Assembly (NCBI GenBank): GCA_963277665.1
Contig: OY728153.1
Span: forward strand, 274,262,250-274,326,249
DNA length: 64,000 nucleotides
Origin: Viscum album
Lineage: Eukaryota; Streptophyta; Magnoliopsida; Santalales; Viscaceae
Reading direction: 5' to 3'
Made by a program: the position numbers and the translations under genes. Below are positions 49,419 to 59,800 of this stretch, piece after piece. The notes below the pieces were generated by a model. The model was not told where the DNA came from. It made no database searches and saw nothing but the letters and a program-made list of their open reading frames with translations. Within the stretch, counting starts at the first letter, position 1. Every line of letters starts with the position of its first letter.

Positions 49419-51689
49419 ATAATCAATACTATTTCTTATCTTGAGAAAAATAATAAAATAATGAATAAAATACTGAGAAAACCCTCATTTCTTCCAATAT
49501 AAATACCACCCCTCTTTACCTATTCTCTCGAATCCTTTCAAGCCTTGTTATTTGTCTAAATTATGATCAAATCTCTCCCTAATCTCCTCTCCCATTTCCA
49601 GTAGCCCTTGGTCTCTTCAAAAGACTAAATCCTCTTCCCTAAAGAGCCTCTCAAGGAAGACATATTCAAGAGGTAAATTCCTCTTTTCTTTTCTTTTATT
49701 TTCTTTCAATTTCCTTTCTTTCTTTTTCTTTCCTCACCTCATTTCATCAAAATGTTATGATAAATTGAGTACCTTATATATACTAGAATTTTTTTATGAT
49801 AATGTAATAATTCGTAATCATCTCTCATTTCCCCCTTTTTTTATTATATAAATGAAAACACTATATGAGACATGTTAATTTCTCACATTCAAGGATTATG
49901 GGTTTTCAATTTCTATTACCATATTAAATTCTGGCCAAGAAAACTTTTATATGGTTAAAAAAGAATATAATATATGTATTATGTCTTATTTAAGGTTCTA
50001 GAATATTTTGTACACATGATATTAATTTATAAAGAAAGTTGTGTTCGATGTGATAAAAAAAATGCCAATTAACCAAAACAGTTATCATTAAAGTTTTATA
50101 TAATGATTCATCTTCACTCCAAATGAAAAAATTAATTTTATAACCATGTAATATAATTTATGTTCACTAATAACATATAAATCCAATTCTAGAAAACCAT
50201 TCTCATCCTACATGTTTATCCTTACATGTATATAAGTAAACCAATCATAAAAACCAAGGAAACAAACACTCCCAAACGATGAAATTGAACCTCTTAACCC
50301 ACCAAAAAGGTCATGAATGAACTTACTAAGGTTATAATAAATAAATTACATAAATAATAGGTTCTTTGAATATTAATTAATGAATTTAATTTCGTTATTC
50401 AGGATATTAAGATCAAGTTTAGGACACCATCAGACTTAAGGTAAGAGATTCTACTGGAACCTCCATTATTACTCCAGGTTTCTCAATCTTTCTTTTTACC
50501 CAAATGAAGTTATCTATTATTTTTATTAAAATATTCTAAATTCTGTGTATATTCTCCAAAATCATGTATCAAGATCCATTCATAAGTCTCTTTCAGGGAT
50601 ATACATGTTTTTAAAAGATTCTCTCCTTAATTCTTCCCAATAAGCAAGCCCGTTTCAAGGGAACTTCGTGAATTCTTACCCAATTTCAAGTATACTCTAT
50701 CATATGTTTTAAGAAACCATTATTTTTATAAAATTATCATTTTTATTATGAAAACATTCTTGGTTCACTTATGGTTTTATGTAAGAGATTATTCCCTTTT
50801 CTATTTTAAATTCTTTTTAGTATTTTCCTAAAACTGCGCTAAAATATTTTATTGCTAAATTTTCTTAAATACTTTTCTTGAATGTTGTCACTTTTATTTG
50901 AAATCACATACCATGATATGTGATTATTTTAAATTATTAATATCCATGTATGTTTTAATTCCTTTCTTTCATGGACACTTGTATGATACACCCATTCATT
51001 ATGCTTTATTACATGATTATAATACCCATTTCTTTCAAGGGTACCCTTATGTTCTTGAAAAATTGATTATGTATAATTATTTATGTGGAAAGAATATTCA
51101 TGAGCATGTTAATATTTGTGCATCCATATAGTGATCTAATTCATTGGGTAAAGTTGAGTCTCATGAGACGTTATGTTCAACAGTCTTGGCAGTTATCCTT
51201 GAATCATCCGACATGTGCAACAGTCTTGGTGGTTAAACTTGAATTTTACTCCTCTATGTGCAACGATCCTTGACTCGTGATAAATTCATGCTTTATATTT
51301 TGGACCCACTATTATTACTCCATTTTAATATGATCCCATTTTTATATTTCATGCTTTCATATGCTCTATGCCTTTTTATGTCATTATATCAAGCCTTCTA
51401 ACCCTTATTTTAAAGATTTATTCTTATACTTATTCCCTTACTAAGAATTTTAGATAATCCCTTTGTTCATGTTATCCCCAGGTTATCCTATAACGATGTT
51501 TGATCATAATGTTAGTTAGGATCTCTTTATGAATATTAAATAATGAAATGTTTTATTTAGTCCCATGTTTTCAGTTTTATGTACCTAGTCTTCCAAGACA
51601 CTAGACTTTATGACCATTGGCTTGTAATATTATGTTTTATTATGATTAAAATAATGTAATTATATGTGTAAAAGAATAGGGTCACTATA
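49419..51689 (+). repeat. Gypsy-1 3' LTR, right part
   Basis: The first five bases are the array target duplication. The sequence then matches 13,985-16,250 of the 5' LTR, including the TATA box at 49,498-49,505 and the 41-bp tandem pair at about 51,184-51,264. It ends GGGTCACTATA, followed by TTATA, the right target duplication of gypsy-1. Confidence 0.92.
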
Positions 51690-51965
51690 TTATATATTTT
51701 GATGTCCCAAATTTAGGACATTCTAACAAACATTCATATTATTTCCTATACAAAACATAGTCCTTGGGGAAAGCAGACATCATTTTATACACTAATCCCA
51801 TTAGGTATAAAATTTTCTTTATGTCATAATTCGAAATTGGAAGCCTGTTACCTATTGGCAGTATATTTTTAGAAAGTTCAACCAATTTAGTGGAAATTTA
51901 TCACTCCACCCATTTATTTCTTTCAATTTAGCTAATCTAATTACTGACAATAATAATGTAAATTT
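51690..51965 (-). pseudogene. TNP2 transposase, upstream part (separated from its core by 38.5 kb)
   Basis: The minus strand reads LAKLKEINGWSDKFPLNWLN at about 51,930, then ILPIGNRLPISNYDIKKILY at about 51,865, MGLVYKMMSAFPKDYVLYRK, a stop, and YECLLECPKFGTSKYI ending at about 51,692. The TNP2 family reads LKxxxxWSxxSFxxLL ... LPxxxYExKKxLxxLGLxYxxIHACxNDCxLYRKEYExLxxCPxCGxSRYK here. The very next residues are found at 13,146 and below, so gypsy-1 sits exactly inside this segment. One frameshift (near 51,880) and one stop (Glu codon to TAA) are present. Confidence 0.9.
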
Positions 51966-52571
51966 AGTGAAATATCAGAATAGTGGTTTCTCATCCTCTC
52001 CATACAATCATTCAACAATTGTTATTTTTTCAAAGGTTTTAACACGCATATCATGAATTAATTATTTAATACAATCCTTTATCTCATACTGGATATCTTC
52101 ATCAACATTAGATACTAAATTTTCTATTATTTCACCATACTAGATCAAAAATGTATAATTATGATTAAAACCATAGAAAATTATATGGACTTTGATTCCA
52201 TTAGAATTTAACTTTCTCTAATTCAAACACATTACACATAGATAGAAACTCAGATCTTTGATTTCAATATTTCATTTAGAAAATTAAACTAGATCCTCAA
52301 CTCCATTTACATATTTATAAGTGGTTCTTTATACATTAAAGAAATTAAAATCCTTTGATTACCTAATATCACAATATAAAAGGTGAATATATTAAAATAT
52401 ATGAATAGATAAATTTAAAACATAAAAACATAAAATCAAAAAATCTATTAAACATTTATTGATAAATATTGAATAGAAACAAATAATTAAACAATATAAT
52501 AATAAATATTTGGATACACCTACCTTAGATGTGTTTTTGAAAGTCAAAGGAGTGATAAAAATGATCTTAGC
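51966..52571 (-). other. CACTA 5' part, decayed
   Basis: This should contain the start of TNP2 and its leader or first intron. I see no readable domain apart from a few residues continuing the TNP2 frame near 51,970-52,150. Confidence 0.4.
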
Positions 52572-52737
52572 TATCAAGATGATCTAACAATCTCGGATAT
52601 CAAAACATCCAACTTAATCTTAAAATATCTATCTATCAATATCTAAATAGATTCTATCAAGATGATCTACCAATCCCGAATATCAAAAAATATAACTCAA
52701 TATTAAAATATATATCTATCACTATCTAATTATCAAT
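52572..52737. repeat. 83-bp tandem duplication in the CACTA 5' region
   Basis: Two adjacent 83-bp copies (52,572-52,654 and 52,655-52,737), both beginning TATCAAGATGATCTA and containing ATATCAA and CTATCTATCA words. About 10-12 differences separate them. Confidence 0.75.
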
Positions 52738-53389
52738 AAGGATAACTATAGAAAAAATTTCACAATAAAAAATGTATAAATATAAAAAATTATAAATACA
52801 AACAATTCCAATTACAAAGAAATTATATCATAATAACAAACAATTTATAATAATAAATAAATTCAACTCTCAAACTAGTTACAACCATAATAATTTATAA
52901 TTGACAAATATGTATGTATAAGCATAAAAAATGAATGAATAAAAGTTATAACTAAAAAATAATTAATAAATATTTTAAAAATAAAAAATAAAAAATATAG
53001 GGAAAAAATATAGAGATTTGGGCTGAAATAATATGAAAAATATATCTGAAATGATGATTGATGAACTTCATATTGCAAGCAATGAAATAATAATACTCAA
53101 AATAAATATGAAATCTGACAGTAATTAAACTTTAAAAAGATAAAAAAAGATATTGGTGGGCCGAATGAAAAAAATGACAGGGGGAATTGAGTAAAAAATG
53201 ATGAAAATGAATTAAAAAATAGATCGAATGAGGAATATTGATGCTGATGAAGTGCGGTCAAGAGTTTCACATCACACCTATTAGTGTTTATAAAAAAGGA
53301 TTGATGAATTAATGAGGGTGAACTCTTATTTATATGTTTTTTAAATGATTTTAATGTCATATTTAATTAAAATCTATGTTAAATGTCAA
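52738..53389 (-). other. CACTA 5' flank with candidate promoter
   Basis: AT-rich and non-coding. On the minus strand CATATAAATAAGAG (about 53,336-53,323) is a possible TATA box upstream of the TNP2 gene. This is motif evidence only. Confidence 0.35.
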
Positions 53390-53513
53390 AAAAATATTTT
53401 ATATTGGTTTTTAGTAAAACTGACATCAAAAGTATATCGAGAATAGGTTTAATGTTGATTTTAGAAAAACTGAGGATAAAATTACAACATGGAATCATAT
53501 TTTTATACTAGTG
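53390..53513 (-). repeat. CACTA 5' terminal repeat and subterminal motifs
   Basis: TTGGTTTTTAGTAAAACTGA near 53,404 and TTGATTTTAGAAAAACTGAG near 53,455 mirror the ACATCGGTTTT words at the other end. The terminus is TTTTTATACTAGTG ending at 53,513, and host LINE sequence resumes at 53,514. Confidence 0.75.
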
Positions 53514-53640
53514 CAATCAAGAGAAGGTGCACTTAATGAATCCTCTATTATTACTAAATATACCACCACAAACTTCTAATATAGGAGTACCCCTAGTGGA
53601 TCCATCCACATTAACCATCTTATAAGGTGTGAGTGGTCGG
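53514..53640 (-). pseudogene. LINE RNase H (RVT_3), N-terminal part
   Basis: The minus strand from about 53,622 reads KMVNVDGSTRGTPILEVCGG then IFSNNRGFIKCTFS. Plant RVT_3 domains begin KxNVDGSxxGxPGxAGxGGIFRDxxGxxxxxFS. The first catalytic Asp (NVDGS) is intact. The frame continues directly into LGSHATFEAE at 6,641 once the CACTA element and its 3-bp duplication are removed. RNase H at the C-terminus of ORF2 is found in many plant L1-type LINEs. Confidence 0.87.
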
Positions 53641-54085
53641 ATACTTATGATTTATTAGTAACTTGGTGGATTCCCAGGAACACCTTGAACACCAAGAAAA
53701 TAAAATTATTCATAGATCCAATTTATAATTTATAGGATCACAGGATATCCTTATAGATAAGAGTAAAAGTCTATTGGGATCTTATTAAATGATAATAAAA
53801 AAGAATAGAGTTTTGAGCTTTCCAAATGTAATAGAACACAACAATGACTCCCACAAAAAGAAAATTTCTCATTTATTAACTCAAAGTAAATTTCATGATA
53901 ACACCAATAAATTAATGTATGTTGTTTTCCAAATGTGTATAATAAATAAATATACTAAAATACAACCAAATTGTTTTAGAAAACCCACAATTAAAAAATA
54001 CATGTTTGCAACTGTCTTGGGCCTCCATATAGAGTAGAAAGATTGATGTGATATGTAAACCCATAATGGAAAGATTATCATCTGT
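53641..54085 (-). pseudogene. LINE zf-RVT domain and linker
   Basis: The minus strand from 54,085 reads DDNLSIMGLHITSIFLLYME then AQDSCKHVFFNCGFSKTIW. This is the zf-RVT domain found between RT and RNase H in plant LINEs (TxDxLxxxGxxxxxxCxxCxxxxESxxHLFFxCxFxxxVW). The two Cys of the first pair are lost, while H-VFFNC-GFSKTIW survives. The linker to RNase H (53,930-53,641) has many stops. The rest of ORF2 (RT, endonuclease) would lie to the right of gypsy-2, outside the window. Confidence 0.75.
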
Positions 54086-55632
54086 TGTAACACCCCAAGC
54101 TTCCATGGTATGCTTCTCTTTGAATAATACAGTAGCGTGTGTTGTATGCAACTTTGAGTTTTAACACACCACAACCAATCAAAGTAGCCGTTATGAATAG
54201 TAATTCCCACTTTTTGAAATTTTATAAATTTTATCTTTCAAAATGGAATTCATTTTTGGATTCGTAATATTGAAATTAGTCGAGGGTGAATTTTTTGTAT
54301 TTTTCTGAAAACATTCAATTTTTGATGAATAGTGAAAAACACTGAGTTATAGTTTAAAAAAGAATTTTTATTTAAATAATAATTAATTTTATTTAAATTT
54401 ATTTTAGGTCAAAATAGGCACATAATACCTATATAAGTTTAATGTAATTCATTGGAGTCAATTTATAATAATTTTAGATATATAATAATTTTATTGAACT
54501 TTTCACCGTCTTTTACCCACCTCCTAGGAGAATTTGCAAATTCACATAAAACATAATTTTTCTGCTTCTGTGAGTGGAATTTAGAAAATCCTAGAGACAT
54601 GGTTAATATCAAGGAGTAAAATGTGGTTCAATAAGATAAAAATATTTTTTTGTGAATATTAACCTTTTACTTTTATTTTCCACGGTTAAAAGTAAATATG
54701 GTAATTAAGGGTAAAAATCATATTATTATTACCCTAACACATGTACTAATTCTATTATCTAAGTATAATTAGACCAAAAACAACCTTAGGAATAAAATTT
54801 TAACTTCTTTGGTCCACATGGATTAGATTAGGACATTTATTATTATTTAATTCAAAGAAGAGTTAAAAGAGGTAAAATCAATGTTTAATAACAAAAACAT
54901 TTTTAATATAGGGTTATACATAAAATAAATTAGATTATAAATATTCATTAAAAAGAAAAAAATATTTCCTACATAATCGTATTTTATTTATAACCGTTAG
55001 AAATTAAATAATTTAATTTATTTATGACACAATGGTGATGCAGTAATTACCTAATTAATAAAATATTAAAATAATTGATATTATAAATATCCAAATAAAT
55101 GTAATTTGAGACTTTTTATGAATTATACTAATTTTATAGGTTAATATGACATATTAGGGTTGGTTATATGAATTTTGTTTTGAAGTAATAATGCTGTTAT
55201 GAATTTATAAAAAACAAAATACCAAATAGTGTCAAAATTGACATAAATGAGTTTTTTTTTTAAAAAATTATATTATTAATTGATATTCTTTTCCTAAAAA
55301 TCTAAGGTTCGGCCAAAAGACTTACATAATGATAGTTGTATCATTAATGAACCACTTGGGATTCAATTGGAAGTATATAATAATTTTATTAACCATATAA
55401 TATAAAAATACAAAGAGACATGGTAAATGTAAAACTATTTAACTAAGAGTTAAATATAAAAAATAAAGTTAATATAGTGACCCAAAATAATCTAAAACCT
55501 ATTAGTTGGGTGGTTTTCGACCTATACCCACCTTATACTTTAAATAATTCATTTTGGAGCCATTAGAAACCGAAAATGAGGTTATTATAAAATAATATTT
55601 CTAGCTTTTCCTAAGGTGCCCCTCACCCCTCT

Positions 55633-55639
55633 TATAAAT
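55633..55639 (+). promoter_or_regulatory. TATA box of the gypsy-2 LTR promoter
   Basis: TATAAAT followed by GGGCACTCCCCCTTCTC, then a pyrimidine-rich stretch, the same layout as in the gypsy-1 LTR. Inferred from sequence only. Confidence 0.55.
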
Positions 55640-55989
55640 GGGCACTCCCCCTTCTCTTTAATTCACACCTTCAAAGACTTTTGTCTCATACAAAACCTGA
55701 CCAAATATCCCCTAAACTTCCCTCAATTCATCCTAGTGGCCTTAATTTAGTCAGAAAGCCAACTTAAGGAGCCCTTTTCATCAAATCAAAAGGAAGAACC
55801 CGAAGAAGAGGTAATAATTTCACCACCCTCTTTCAAGTTCTTTTCTTCTTCCACTTCTTTTTTCTTTGTTATTTCCATTCTAAAATAATAACTCCAGTAT
55901 CTTCTATATACTATGATGTTATTATAAATATGGTACAACCATATTAATTATTCTATATATCCTTTGAATGACATGTCACCATAAGTGTG

Positions 55990-56202
55990 TACGTACGGAT
56001 TACCATCTCCACGTCGTGGTGTAATTGTTATTGAATACATTATTATTTGGATGGGTATAATAATGATGTGTAATTCATTTAAATAATAAATATAACATGA
56101 TAATGATTCAGTATATATGATATACCATCCAATTATATATTATTTTAATATGAAAAGAAAGATATTGTCGCTCATGCATACGTACAGATTACCATCTCCA
56201 CG
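55990..56202 (+). repeat. Pair of 24-bp direct repeats in the gypsy-2 LTR
   Basis: 55,990-56,013 and 56,179-56,202, core GATTACCATCTCCACG preceded by TACGTAC, with one mismatch and 189 bp apart. They lie 350-550 bases downstream of the TATA box, so probably in transcribed R/U5. Function unknown. Confidence 0.75.
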
Positions 56203-57825
56203 AACGCGATGAGATTCATTCCTCATCATATCCATTGAAGACTAATTTTCCTTTGATGATAAAAATAATGTTTAAGGACTTGATATCATTATGTATATTA
56301 ATAATTTTCATCCCATCCATAAAAAATATGACTCAAATAACAAAGAATATAAAGGAAAACAAATCTGTTAACACCCGAAACGATGATAGAACTAAGATAT
56401 TATTAACAAAACAATGTTAAAAGATCACATATGATATCATATTAATGTATATGATTATTTTATAACTTAATAAAAATTATTTAACCATTATAAAGGATTT
56501 TAACCTACCCTCAACCAAGTAAAAGTACAAGGTAAGGGTTTATTTCACAATCTCTTCATCATTCGAGGTTGGTTATATGTAATTATCTACGGGGACCTCT
56601 TTATCATCCACATCCATGTCTCTTAAAAATGTATTTCAAAATATTCTTAATATTTTATATACTGTGGTTTAAATTCATTTATACCATTGTTTGACTTTTT
56701 ATAAGATGTTTATAAAGGAATGTTTCTGTCATTTTCCAAACAAGGTCCTTTTTAACCCTTTCGACAGAATTAAGGTAAGAATGTCTTTTTAACTTATACG
56801 GCGAGTGTGGCTATTTTCAACCGTTATAAAATCGTCGAAGCTTCCCTTAAAAGATTATAAGAATATTTTGAAAGTAAATTTTTTATTTTATAATTATTTC
56901 ACTTTTAAATGATTTCAAAAAAAGAGATATTTCTCTCAAATAGTTTTGATTTCATCTATGTCAACATCCTTTGATAGATTTTAAGCTTATTTGAAGTTGA
57001 TTTATTATGATAAAAAACTTCCATATTGTATTGAAGGTTTTGTGATATGTTGACTATGGATGTGTTATTTTTATACCATTAATGATTTATGGATTAATTA
57101 TTAACATTTCGTATGCTAGTTTTAATACGAATGTTTATGTTATGTTTAAACCAGTTCATATGAGGAATGTATTGGACTTAGTAAGTGACAGGTGGAGCCC
57201 GCTATAGCTCCTCGATGCATCGGTAGGTCTAATGAGACAAACTAGTGTCTTGGCACAAGGCTTTGACAAAATCGTATTTGTAGTCATGGCACAAGGCCTT
57301 GACTATGTGGTTATGATAATCTGACATTATGCATTCCATCATTATGAAAATGGTTATTGATATTGCATGTGGTTATTCGACTAGTAGAATATCCATGTGA
57401 ATAAGTAAATGGCATTATTTCATTTTATTTTTTCCATATTATGTTGAAGTTCAAGTTTAAAAGGCTTTTGTTTTAGTTATACATTTCCTTAAATGTTCAT
57501 GTTTATTTGTGAAAGCTTACACTATATTGTTATCCTTACTGAGAATTTGAGCTCACCCCTTTCTGTGTTTTATTTTTCCCAGGATGTGAAGAAGTATTCT
57601 ATGATTGACTTGCAGGGATAGTCTGAGAGGATATTAGTGTGGACTATGGAGACTATGTTGTTGTAGTTTTTTTCACTTTATGATGTAATGTAAGACTTAT
57701 GTATGTATCTAGTGTTTCCAAGGCTAATAAACTAATTGGTCTTTTGAGACTTGATCTTTTCTGATCATACCAATGTTATGTAATAATACACCGACTTTGG
57801 GTAACTGGGGATGGGGTGTTACAGT

Positions 57826-57837
57826 TGGTATCAGAGG
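57826..57837 (+). other. Primer-binding site of gypsy-2 (initiator tRNA-Met)
   Basis: TGGTATCAGAGG two bases after the LTR, matching the complement of initiator tRNA-Met in 11 of 12 positions. Confidence 0.9.
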
Positions 57838-58324
57838 AAGTTTAGTACAAACCTTGGAACCTAGATTTAGATAAACTCTGATTAGAGCACATATCCCTAA
57901 GATAGACTTTGAGAACTAGTATAGAATAATTTTATAGAATTTTGGTATTGTAAATATTTTGTTAGTTTTCAAAGAAATAAATCACTGTCTGGATACGAGC
58001 AGGTAGAGGCGGCTCTGGCACAGATGTACCTAGGGGTAAAACTCGAAAACACTGCTTTGAGCTAGAATCGAACAGGAACTGGTGCACAAAAACAGGCCTT
58101 GCTGCTCTCTTGGTTACAACACTCCTAGGGGATATGCTTAGGATAATTCTCATTTTCTTTACAAACCATTATGAAGGGTTTATGAGTATATACTTCCTCA
58201 AAGTAAATTTTTTTATGATTATGGATTATATCCATAAACTGTTCATTTTATGTTAAGATATTTACTAGTTTGGATTTATGTATTGCGATTCATAAACTAA
58301 TCTAGTGTATGGCGCTATTTAGAA
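57838..58324 (+). other. Gypsy-2 untranslated leader
   Basis: Non-coding. Contains the block shared with the gypsy-1 leader (around 58,060-58,110). A short minus-strand open frame here has no support. Confidence 0.55.
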
Positions 58325-59440
58325 ATGAAACCTAGTGGAAGGAATGGAAACCATATCAATGAACACACTCCATATAAGGATTTACCTCCTGCTCAAGATA
58401 ATTATAGTGGAGCTGGTGATACAAATGGTGCTGATCAGCTTATCACTATACTGGGACAACTCACGCAGGATATGAATAATAACCATACCCATATGGAGCA
58501 CCCTGATCCACAACTTGGATGATCAATGTTAGACTGCTTCATGAGGCAACAACCACCAACATTCAATGGGAGTAAAAATCCATTAGTAGCTAAGGAATGG
58601 ATAAATTCCTTAGAGAAAATATTCCACACCTTGGGGAGTAGCGAAAGGGAAAAAGTTGTCATGGTAGTTTACCACCTCACTGGAGATATTGATCAATGGT
58701 GGTCATTGATTCAAAACACAAAGGAAGATGATGAAGTATCAAATATGGAATGGAGGGACTTTAAAGAGATTTTCTTAGAAAAATAATTTCCTCATGACCA
58801 TCAAGTAGATATGGAAAGACAATTTCTGAGTCTAAGGAAAAAGGAGGTTGATAATGTCTCAAAGTATGAGGATTACTTTACAAGGTTAGTGAGGAATGTT
58901 GCAGATTATATACGTAACCCAAGAAGTAATATTGATCATTTCTTTTATGGGTTAAAACTATTTCTCTTTCGAGCATTAGTCTCACTATCCTTCTCGTCGT
59001 ACGAAAATATTGTCTCATGTGATATCAAGACAGAAAAATAATTCTCTAAGTATTACGAATTTAAAGCAAAGAAATAGAAGAAGAGATGTGTTTATCACTC
59101 TGGAAATAGAAATAAGGGGAAAAAGGGAAAAGTTGAATATTCATCCTGCAGTAAATGTGGGAATAAACACCCTGGTACTTGCCTGGAGGGAATGGGAGTC
59201 TGTTACAAGTGTGGTGAAAAAGGCCACCAAGATCGTGATTGCAAGGGGAAGAAAGAAGTTACCAATGTTCAATGCTACAATTGTAGGGAGATGGGAAATT
59301 ATGAAAATGAATTTCTTAAGTGCTAAGGAAACTTACATCAGAAAAGGCCAAGGGATTAAGGCCAAGATTATGCAATCACTACTGCTACGGTTGAAGCTCC
59401 GAAAGACATGGTGGCAGGTAATTTAATAGTTTCCTCAAGT
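58325..59440 (+). pseudogene. gag of gypsy-2
   Basis: Starts at ATG 58,325 (MKPSGRNGNHINEH) and keeps one reading frame into the protease, with stops at about 58,520, 58,784, 59,039 and later but no frameshift. The gag core reads FNGSKNPLVAKEWINSLEKI, then EREKVVMVVYHLTGDIDQWW and FKEIFLEK, and FLSLRKKEVDNVSKYEDYFT. The knuckles are CSKCGNKHPGTC (from 59,147), CYKCGEKGHQDRDC, and a decayed third one (CYNCREMGNYENE). An apparently longer open frame at 59,010-59,426 is a different phase and not the gene. Several stops look like changed Trp, Gln or Glu codons. Confidence 0.92.
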
Positions 59441-59800
59441 TTAGAAAATGCATTATTTGATTATGGATCATCGCATTGTTTCATATCTTCCTAGTTTGAT
59501 AAGAAAATTAGATATTTTTATTTTTATTTAACAAGGGAGTTTTCAGTTAAAACTCCCAAGGGAAGTATAATCGCAACAATGCTTTTTGAATCTGTTCCCA
59601 TTAGAGCATATAAATGTTCTTTATCTGCTGATCTCATCATCATAACCATGATTTAATTTGATATAATCCTTGGTATGGATTTTCTTTCAGACCATAATGT
59701 GAATATTTATTGTAAGAAGAAGGAGGTTACAATTTTTGAGGATGATGATAAAGAACACCTTATCTTTAGAGCAGAATCATCACCACCCAATTCTTATCTA
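59441..59800 (+). pseudogene. Aspartic protease of gypsy-2
   Basis: In the same frame as gag: ALFDYGSSHCFIS (catalytic Asp at 59,459-59,461), then FDIILGMDFLSDHNVNIYCK at about 59,657-59,720. The usual D-S/T-G-A/S reads D-Y-G-S, with Tyr at the same place as in gypsy-1. The frame changes near 59,800. Confidence 0.85.

Larger units (their letters stand above)
13147..51689 (+). mobile_element. Gypsy-1: Ty3/gypsy chromovirus (Tekay/Del type), itself carrying two insertions
   Basis: 5' LTR 13,147-16,250 and 3' LTR 22,729-23,563 plus 49,419-51,689 are copies of each other (about 3.1 kb; roughly 14-15% different in two stretches I compared by eye). Inside are an initiator-tRNA-Met primer site, gag with two CCHC knuckles, PR, RT, RNase H, integrase and a chromodomain, then a polypurine tract. 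It inserted into the CACTA TNP2 gene. Later insertions are a solo LTR at 18,232-19,616 and the 25.9-kb array at 23,564-49,418. Its own length without them is about 11.3 kb, a normal size for long-LTR Tekay elements. All genes are dead. Confidence 0.9.
6642..53513 (-). mobile_element. CACTA (En/Spm) DNA transposon, split by a 38.5-kb insertion
   Basis: Left terminus: AACTACTGGAAAAA at 6,642 (CACTACTGGAAAAA with the first base changed). Right terminus: ...TTTTTATACTAGTG ending at 53,513, whose complement begins CACTAGTATAAAAA. Both ends carry the same subterminal words (ACATCGGTTTT / AAAACYGAYAT forms). Between them, on the minus strand, lie TNP2 transposase, DUF4218, DUF4216 and a Ptta/En/Spm-type second protein, the usual CACTA order. 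A 3-bp duplication (GAA/CAA, one change) flanks it inside a LINE RNase H. Without the gypsy-1 insertion at 13,147-51,689 it is about 8.3 kb, a normal size. Every coding part is broken, so it is non-autonomous now. Confidence 0.88.
54086..57823 (+). repeat. Gypsy-2 5' LTR
   Basis: 3,738 bp, TGTAACACCCC ... GGGGTGTTACA: perfect 11-bp inverted ends. The same start, with TG changed to TT, is seen at 62,834. No coding sequence. Confidence 0.95.

Noticed and set aside
53097..53360. 87-codon minus-strand frame near the CACTA 5' end as a possible CACTA ORF
   Set aside because: It contains no TNP2 N-terminal motif and overlaps the candidate promoter. Composition (Phe/Ser-rich) fits a chance frame.
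59010..59426. A 138-codon open frame in the gypsy-2 gag region
   Set aside because: It is in a different phase from the zinc knuckles. The CSKCGNKHPGTC and CYKCGEKGHQDRDC motifs are read in the frame of the ATG at 58,325.
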